From assembly GCA_002749535.1 (NCBI GenBank), contig MZZL01000398.1, forward strand, positions 569,513 through 633,512: a stretch of DNA of 64,000 nucleotides, given 5' to 3'. The DNA comes from Apophysomyces variabilis. Taxonomy: Eukaryota; Mucoromycota; Mucoromycetes; Mucorales; Mucoraceae. The notes beneath the pieces were generated by a model, which was given only the letters and a program-made list of their open reading frames with translations, did not search any database and was not told where the DNA came from. Positions 57,504 to 64,000 of the stretch are shown here, piece after piece (positions within the stretch are counted from its first letter, which is position 1; every line of letters begins with the position of its first letter). Position numbers and translations under genes: made by a program.

Positions 57504-59577
57504 AACGCATTAAATAGTTTGTGTTTTCTGTTTTTGGCAAACTGCGTAATACTTTTTTTTTCTTTGTTTCAAAAGGGGAGGAAAATAAAAAGAAAAGAAA
57601 TAGAAATTACTCAATAACAGGTGGTAATATGCAAGTTAGAAGAATGAAAGAAAGAAGAACTCGAGATAAAAAGAGAAATGCAAAGCGCTTTTTAAAACAT
57701 GGGTTCCTCCGAGTGCTTCATAATGAGGCACAGCTGCGAGAATCTGAATTTGCGGAAAGAGAGAAATGAATCGCAAAATAAGTACAATAGGCTAAAAATG
57801 ACTTCTCCACAGCTATAAACGGCCATACAAAAACAAGTCAAGAAAACTTTCACCCGCATGAACTTTAATTCTATCGTTTGTCTTCAATGTACTTCTTATC
57901 TCGACTAAGCATTCCCCTTCTCTTTCTATACAGCATGCATTTCAAACGAACCATTCTTGTCAATCTATCCTACTTATCCTTCTATAGCTTCAAGCCCTTT
58001 TTTGTATAAGCTGCTATCTGTGAGCCGTGTGTCAAGTTACTCATTCGTGCTACATCTCATTTAAATTCAATTTCGTCCAGGGCGCGCCTTCTCTTGTTCT
58101 TTTTGTTATTCTTACCGTTTCAATTCACTTCACATGGCTTGATTGTTTGTTTTTTCTTTTTTTTTCCTTCCAAAGGGTCATTCAATCTACGCACAGTTCA
58201 CTCACTTTACAATAGCTAACATAGACAACGAACAAATATATCGGGGTAAATCAAAATTAATTCTCACTTACATAGTAAACAAAACAACCATACAGCTACT
58301 ATGAAACCATATCACTTGTTCCATCCCCTGGAGTGGGAAACGGTTTCTTTTTGTAATGAGTTATTCCGAATATAATACCAAAAGGAGTAATTTAAAAGCT
58401 TCTAGTGAAAAAGACAAAAAAAAGGATATGGTGTCGTTATCATTTCGGAAAATGGTCATCCGAAGATAAAGCGCGGCCTTAATTTTCATTCTCAACGTTC
58501 TACTTGGCTGCGATCACCATTGTAAACAAAGACTACACGTGGATACAAGAGACGGTCAGGAGGATGTAAGGGGCGCAATACAACAAGCATCATCTGTTTC
58601 CTTCTGGAGTAAAACATCTTTGATCATTCGAGAGAAAACGTCAGAAATGCTTCTTGTCTGAAACTCCCGTTGCACTAGACCATAAGTCTGTAACCTTTTT
58701 TCTTCCCCTAACAACGTACCATGAATTCATTCGACAGGTCATCGTGGACAAGTAATACGAAACAAAAGATTGTGCAACAAAAGTAGCCAGCTGACCTTTT
58801 GTTGTTTGCTCGTTAGACTAAATTTAGCAGCTCTGTATTCCTGTCGTTTTATAGAATAGAACGTTATGCAACCAGTAAAAAATTTCCTCGCTAATACTCT
58901 CAACATGGCATAAAGCAATAACTTCAATTATGTGTTTTCTCCATCTCAAACATCCCACGAAAGCCATAGTTCATCTAGCCTGAATTCAGTCTTTAACTTG
59001 ATGAGAATATTATTAAAGCAGAAACATCCGTATCAGGAAACAGGTCTCATTCTGGTGGATGATGAAGGTTATTTCTTAAAGAAGACGACTATCCAATACT
59101 GCAAAGCTATCGGTATAACGATAGTGACTACGGCATTCTATAATTGCTATCATCCTCTATCTTTGTCTCTGTATCTCTTGTGTGTGTGTGCGTGAGTGAG
59201 TCTGCAATGCAAATCAAACGAACGATGTGATGTCCGCAGTCGACATAACCAATATAATCCCTCCCTAAACGACGACTATCTGCCTGTAGACTTACGCCAG
59301 ACTTAGGTATTTGTTCATCTTTAATTTAAGCGTGTGCAGCAGTGATAAAAGTCTGAAATAGGTTCAAGTACACTTATAACACAACTCAAGTTGTCAAGAT
59401 ACAGCGCATTTTGGCATCAAGTGAACATTTCAAGAGTTTGGGAGTTTTCTTTCATGAATTTATTTATTTCTGATCAGTATTGGATACGAACTTATTCAGT
59501 AGACCGCTGAACTTACGTAGCAGGGTCTTACCATGAAAGTAATAAAAGACCGTCCCTTCTATTGTCCTCCTGACCGA
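57504..59577. other. Intergenic
   Basis: Upstream region of the Sel1 gene and about 2 kb without a convincing gene. Short frames (57521-57769 +, 58932-59195 +) are low complexity or lack motifs. Confidence 0.4.
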
Positions 59578-60039
59578 CTATTTACAGGTTTCCAAGAAAA
59601 GAATACTGTTATTGAAATTGAGAATGTCGTTCATATAGATCGCTGTCGTACACGCATAAACCAGATCGACACATTCAGAGTGCTCCATCCCAAGTAAACC
59701 CGGATATTTGGCTCAGTTGACGCATTCCTTATAGCCGCTTGCACACTTAGCATGGACTCTTTCATTGTATTTCTCGTAGAAAGACTGTCTTATAGCGGTC
59801 CAACACTCCCCAAATGGTATAGCTTCCTGATATTTTCGATCGACATGCGTCTAATCATTTCTCGCGTAATTAAGTCGTTGATAGCTACTCGACATTGAAA
59901 AGGAGTCAGCGCTCATTATCTCATGTTGGTTGATTGATCTTGTGGTTTTTTCCAGTAATACTAACAACGGATCAGCTGTATCTCGTTTTCGGTTTTTGTT
60001 TCTATAAGACTTCATGTCTTGAGCCCATAACTTCTCCAA
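59578..60039 (-). pseudogene. Decayed coding sequence with in-frame stops
   Basis: On the minus strand one reading frame stays protein-like for about 150 codons but is broken by TAG at 59851-59853 and again by TGA about 45 codons later. It reads EKLWAQDMKSYRNKNRKRD..., stop, THVDRKYQEAIPFGECWTA, IRQSFYEKYNERVHAKCAS, stop, AKYPGLLGMEHSECVDLVYA..., ending at TAG 59578-59580. An acceptor-like TTAG at the first stop could mark an intron end, but no suitable donor is clear. Family not recognised; a dead transposase is one possibility. Confidence 0.45.
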
Positions 60040-60450
60040 TTATTGTTCCTGTCTACTCTCGTATAGGATTATCTCCCATGTCCTACTCTATCACATGCAA
60101 AATAATGCAGGGTCGTGCCTTTGCTTTTTTCTTTTTCATTCAAGAACACCTACGTTTTACAGTGCATTGAAGCTAACGGCACCAGAATCTAAGACTCAAC
60201 TGTGACCCAAGTAAAAGCGTCAAAATCCTTTCTCAGCTTCCGAGTAGCTGTTTTTCTTACCTGAGGCAAAGGTCCTGATAACTCCTGTCATAGCGACAGG
60301 TCCCAGTTCTCTCAACCTTCATTGCCATAAGAACTGTTGTTGCAAGTGTAGGAATAATATTTACTCTTTTCAGAGCTTTCCAGAAGAATCCACGCACCTT
60401 TAAAACCAGGCACAAGATAGAAACGCAATAGTTGTAGGACTGAGCCGACT

Positions 60451-60727
60451 TACCGAAAATTGGTGGCACCGGGAACAAAACGTTTTCCAGCCGAGGATTT
60501 GCTGGATTCGAAGGAGTCAAACAACTCATTAAACCTCTGCACAACTATCATTATACAGTCACTCGTACGAAGTGGCTACAATCATACCCAATCTTAATAC
60601 ATTCCAAGCTCGCTCTGGTGGAAGAAAGGATCGATTGTCTTTAGCCCATAACTGACGAACGCTAAACTAGGCTGTTTTAACTTCCGTGAGCATCCCTTCA
60701 TAGTTTATCCGTTTTGCAAACCTCTGA
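60451..60727 (-). pseudogene. Second decayed coding fragment
   Basis: The minus-strand frame reads RFAKRINYEGMLTEVKTA, TAG, FSVRQLWAKDNRSFLPPERA, WNVLRLGMIVATSYE, stop, and shortly after RFNELFDSFESSKSSAGKRF before a GTAAGT donor. The FNELFD motif recalls P-element/THAP9-type transposases, but this is a weak resemblance. It may belong with the fragment at 59578-60039. A (TA)n microsatellite abuts it at about 60728-60744. Confidence 0.35.
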
Positions 60728-60744
60728 TATATATATATATATAT

Positions 60745-61970
60745 CCAGATAAACTACAAAGTAAAGAAAAGAATATGCCACGTAACATCAGTAGCATACG
60801 GTTTTCGTATTTACACATTAACCAGACACAAACGTACCAGAAGCAGCATGATAACAAGATTTCAGTTATTAATTGCCAAAATCAGTTGGATCTGACAATC
60901 TTATAGCTAGATGCAACTCTGAGTGCGTAAGAACGTAAACAAATAATTTTTATGTGCTTTGTATATAACATCTGAGGAACAAGATTCAAGAAGAGATAAT
61001 TTGTCCGTGACTATTACCTTACTTGAAATCCGCCGAGTCTCAGGATCGATATTTCCTTTTCTAACGTTACTGTACTGTCAACCAATAGTATCTGGGGGGC
61101 TATACGCTATGTTCTTGACCTTTTTTCCTTAACTATCATGCTTTAATGTGTCCTGCTAGAAGTGAATGAACTAAGATACTATTGCTACTTCTTGCCAAGA
61201 ACAAGTAATCATATTTCCGGCTAGCGAGTAGCTGATTGGCTCGTGAAGTGCTGTGCTAATATAATTTTCAAAGACTTTACGCTAACACTATGGGGAAATG
61301 CTCATATAGACTCTTTAGGATATCTGCATGATATCACCACTTTTCCATATATGTCTATAAACCTTGTCAAAAAAAGATCTGCGTGAAATCTTCCAATCTC
61401 TTCATTTGTCTTCAGAATATCTTTAGGTGCGTTCAAAAACCAGGAGTTTTTGGAGAGATTCTGCAAATTTTAAGCAGATTCCATGAAGATCAGCTTCTTG
61501 TAACGCCATGCAATCTCTGATCCTGCCATATTGGATGTGATCCGATGCTTTTATGTCTTTATGGTCTATACTGGCTTGATGCTGGCTACTTCTTTAGGGA
61601 TTCAACTTCATCAGCTCTTTTTTTTCATTTAGCGTAGATGTATTTATCAGTGTATGCGTGCTTATCATCCAGTTACGTCTTTTCTTTTTCTTTATAGGAG
61701 CCATGTCAGGGATCGGGATAACAATTGATTTATGGACAATACATTGGATTTTTATATGCCGCTAACTGTCATCGAAAAGTTGTGTGACCGTTCTGAAAAG
61801 AGAAGTAAGGTCAAACAACCTGTAATAAGCGTTGGGTGGGTAGGACAGAAGGATCATCATGAGTAAATATAAAAATAGATTTGGCTGGAGTCTAAAAATA
61901 TGCGGCATCGCGTAGAAACAGTTCGTGTTGAAGTTTTTTTTTCTTCTCCTTTTCTTCTTCCGTTCGAAAT
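60745..61970. other. Intergenic
   Basis: Upstream region of the mucin-like gene. A T-rich leader (about 61934-61960) directly precedes its ATG. No other gene supported. Confidence 0.4.
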
Positions 61971-63084
61971 ATGTCCTCTTTGGATACAAGTCCAGTTACC
62001 TCTTCTTTCAACATACCCTTATCCAGTTCGGGACAGGCAAGTACAACTGCTGCAAAAGATACAGCAAGCATGGCTACGTCGCCGGAAGCATCCGGGTCAA
62101 CTCACCCGCCTGAAACCACCGCGGCTCCACAGACAACCTCTGTTGCGCCCCCGACTGATCCCATCACCAACATACCACAGACCACTACTCAAAATCCTAC
62201 CCTATCTTCCACCTCGGAAACACCAACGACAACCGCAGTCTCAAGCACAACCACCGCAGGATTAACTACAACAACGTCTCATATATCCAGCACGATAGCT
62301 TCATCACAGACGTCAACTAGATCAGCAACTACCTCGTTTGTATATGCTTGAGTCATACCATCCTTCATCACTCTAAACGATCATATGTTTATAGAGATCC
62401 TACCACCTTGTCATTGTCCACAACCACAACGTCTGATGCTACTACCACGACAGTATCTCGAACCGAAAGTCCAACATCAACACCAGTGACAACAACAACG
62501 CCAAGAAGTGAAAGTTCTCCAAGTATGACCCCAAGCTTCACCTTTCCACCCAATGCAAAGACAACAATGATAACGATTACCACGAACATACAAACGGTAA
62601 CTCGAGTCGTATCCAACGGAAGTACTATCATTGTTACTACAGTGATACCCACAAGGTTAGCTGAAGGGTGGCTGTGCAAGCATTTGCTAAGGACCGTTGT
62701 AGAACCGTAATCCCGACCCTGGCTACTGATGCAAATGGTAATTTCGGAGGACTAAACGGTTCAAACAACATTGCGGATATTGTAGGTGGCGTAGTAGGCG
62801 GGCTAGGTGGATTGGCATTGATCGTGGCTGGTATTGTGTTTGTGCGAAGGAGATACAAGAAAGGGATTCTACTCAAGAGGCAGCGGAATGAGCTTTATAA
62901 CGAAGAGTTCTACGCCGATCCGTATCGACAATCAACAGATTGGTCTACACGTGCAGGAGGTTTTCCTGGCACTGGAGAACGGATGACGTTAGGGCTTGAG
63001 GACGATGAGATCTATGGACATCGGTCTTCTAACCGTTCGTCATGGTGGTCATCCATGTCGTCGTTACTAAAGAGATCTCGGTGA
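61971..63084 (+). CDS. Ser/Thr-rich single-pass membrane protein (mucin-like, Mid2/Wsc-like)
   Basis: Three exons are inferred: 61971 to about 62334, 62394 to about 62639, and 62690-63084. The outer portion is dominated by Thr/Ser with Pro, suited to dense O-mannosylation. One membrane segment follows near the C-terminal third (IVGGVVGGLGGLALIVAGIVFV), then a basic stop-transfer RRRYKK and a ~75-residue cytoplasmic tail ending SLLKRSR. This plan matches fungal cell-wall stress sensors of the Mid2/Wtm kind. The Cys-rich WSC domain is absent and no clear cleavable signal peptide is seen, so either the N-terminus is incomplete or the TM acts as the signal anchor. Intron 1 uses a GTTTGT donor; intron 2 a GTGATA donor. 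Confidence 0.65.
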
Positions 63085-63365
63085 CACAAACGTGGAATAA
63101 ATAATCATAATTGGCAGATGAACATTGATTTATTAGGAATGCTTGACTCTTTATTCCTTGTAGCCTTTTCTTTTCTCCCCTCTTCTCTTTATATTTTTCT
63201 ACAAGGGGAACAGTAGGAGGTTTTATATCACTGTGGTATTGGGTGACTGTAAGGAACACCGAAGTGAAAGGATTGGATGTCGCTGCATGTTATCTTTTTT
63301 CGACTCCGATCACTTTGGATTTTCCTGCCTTGCGCATTCGACAGGCCTTTTGGTTCGTCTTGACA
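63085..63365. other. Short intergenic region
   Basis: Between the mucin-like gene and the RING-CH gene on the same strand; likely terminator and promoter. No gene seen. Confidence 0.4.
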
Positions 63366-64000
63366 ATGACAAATGTTCCATCTAGCCAGCCAGAGGTGTT
63401 ACCTTCCACTCGCGTCTGTAAAATATGTCTTGAGAAGGATGACCTCTCATGTCTCATTTCTCCCTGCAAATGCAAAGGCTCCATGTAACATCCTTTGGTC
63501 TTTTACTACTTCGATTCTAAAGACACCTTTATACAGAAAATATGTTCACGCAAGTTGCATGGCTTCCTGGCGCAAGTCTTTGTCACAAAGCGGAAGAGAA
63601 ACCGATTTATACCGCTGCACTCTTTGTAAGCAGCAGCTTTCTGTGAAGCAAAGGAGGCTATGGGTGGCCCTATTGAACTATACATGTAAGTTTAGAACAA
63701 ATGATGTGGAGAAATAGAAAATAAGCTAAACAATGCGTATTAGACGTAAAAGTCATAATGACGATCTTAATTGTCATCCTTATTTTGATACCAGCGGGTA
63801 GAATGCAATCAATGCAGTAACCTGTCAAACTGTTCTGACAAGTCTTGTTAGGTACATTGATGAAATCGTTCATTCACTTTTCTGTGATCATATCAAATCA
63901 TCCAAACGACATTTGGGCATTCAGTACATGGTCCAATCATCTATTCTCTCGTAGCTTTCTATCATCTCTAAGAACCCTACTAATTTCGCCGTCTACCATC
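63366..64000 (+). CDS. RING-CH (MARCH-type) E3 ligase, 3' end outside window
   Basis: Exons 63366-63484, 63537-63685, 63744-63797 and 63852 to the window edge join in frame. The RING-CH finger is complete: VCKIC (C-x2-C), SPCKCKGS (C-x-C), KYVHASCMASW (H-x2-C), then YRCTLCKQQL (C-x2-C). It is followed by a hydrophobic helix (VIMTILIVILILIPA), the first of the membrane segments expected in MARCH and Doa10-type ligases. Such proteins ubiquitinate membrane proteins in the ER or endosomes. The frame is open at the window end. Met 63366 is chosen because it sits just before the finger; an upstream in-frame region exists but lacks coding character. Confidence 0.78.

Noticed and set aside
62389..62679. 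Val-rich minus-strand frame at the mucin-like gene
   Set aside because: Reverse reading of a Thr-rich repeat; the + strand gene explains it.

Overview
The window looks like a scaffold segment of a filamentous early-diverging fungus, most likely a member of the Mucorales (Mucoromycota). Genes are compact and broken by many short GT-AG introns (about 40-90 nt). There are long homopolymer and microsatellite tracts, and two very long Sel1-repeat proteins. Conserved housekeeping genes read as typical fungal orthologues. All exon models here were built by eye from splice signals, reading-frame continuity and family motifs; none was checked by a search.

Layout. 1-7.1 kb: a partial GATA-like finger protein (-), a monopolin Csm1/Pcs1 homologue (-), a tiny possible gene (+), a BRAP2/ETP1 RING + UBP-finger ubiquitin ligase (-), and a membrane-anchored orphan (+). 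7.9-15 kb: 3-hydroxyisobutyryl-CoA hydrolase (+), a DHHC palmitoyltransferase whose catalytic motif sits on a 12-nt micro-exon (-), a SAM methyltransferase with a myristoylation-type N-terminus (-), and thioredoxin (-). 15.2-25.7 kb: a Q/S/P-rich SAP-domain protein (-), a gene-poor stretch with a possible decayed gene, then a large mosaic gene (-) with three tandem MACPF-like modules, a FAR1/MULE-type zinc domain, MIR-like segments and Sel1 repeats. 26-40 kb: SED5/syntaxin-5 (-) with a possibly broken gene upstream, peroxisomal carnitine acetyltransferase (+), a PY-motif alpha-arrestin (-), a small orphan (-), and a VPS9-domain Rab5-type GEF (+). 41-47 kb: tRNA-Pro(AGG), then AT-rich repeat-bearing DNA with a sequencing gap. 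47-64 kb: an HSL-family hydrolase (+), a WWE-like protein (-), a ~1,790-residue Sel1 protein (-), a ~4 kb region with decayed coding sequence, a mucin-like single-pass membrane protein (+), and a partial RING-CH ligase (+).

There is no operon logic. Loose functional themes are membrane traffic (SED5, VPS9, arrestin, DHHC enzyme), ubiquitin (BRAP2, RING-CH, arrestin PY motifs) and acyl-CoA metabolism (HIBCH, carnitine acetyltransferase). The most unusual items are the MACPF/FAR1/Sel1 mosaic with its duplicated intron pattern and the DHHC micro-exon.
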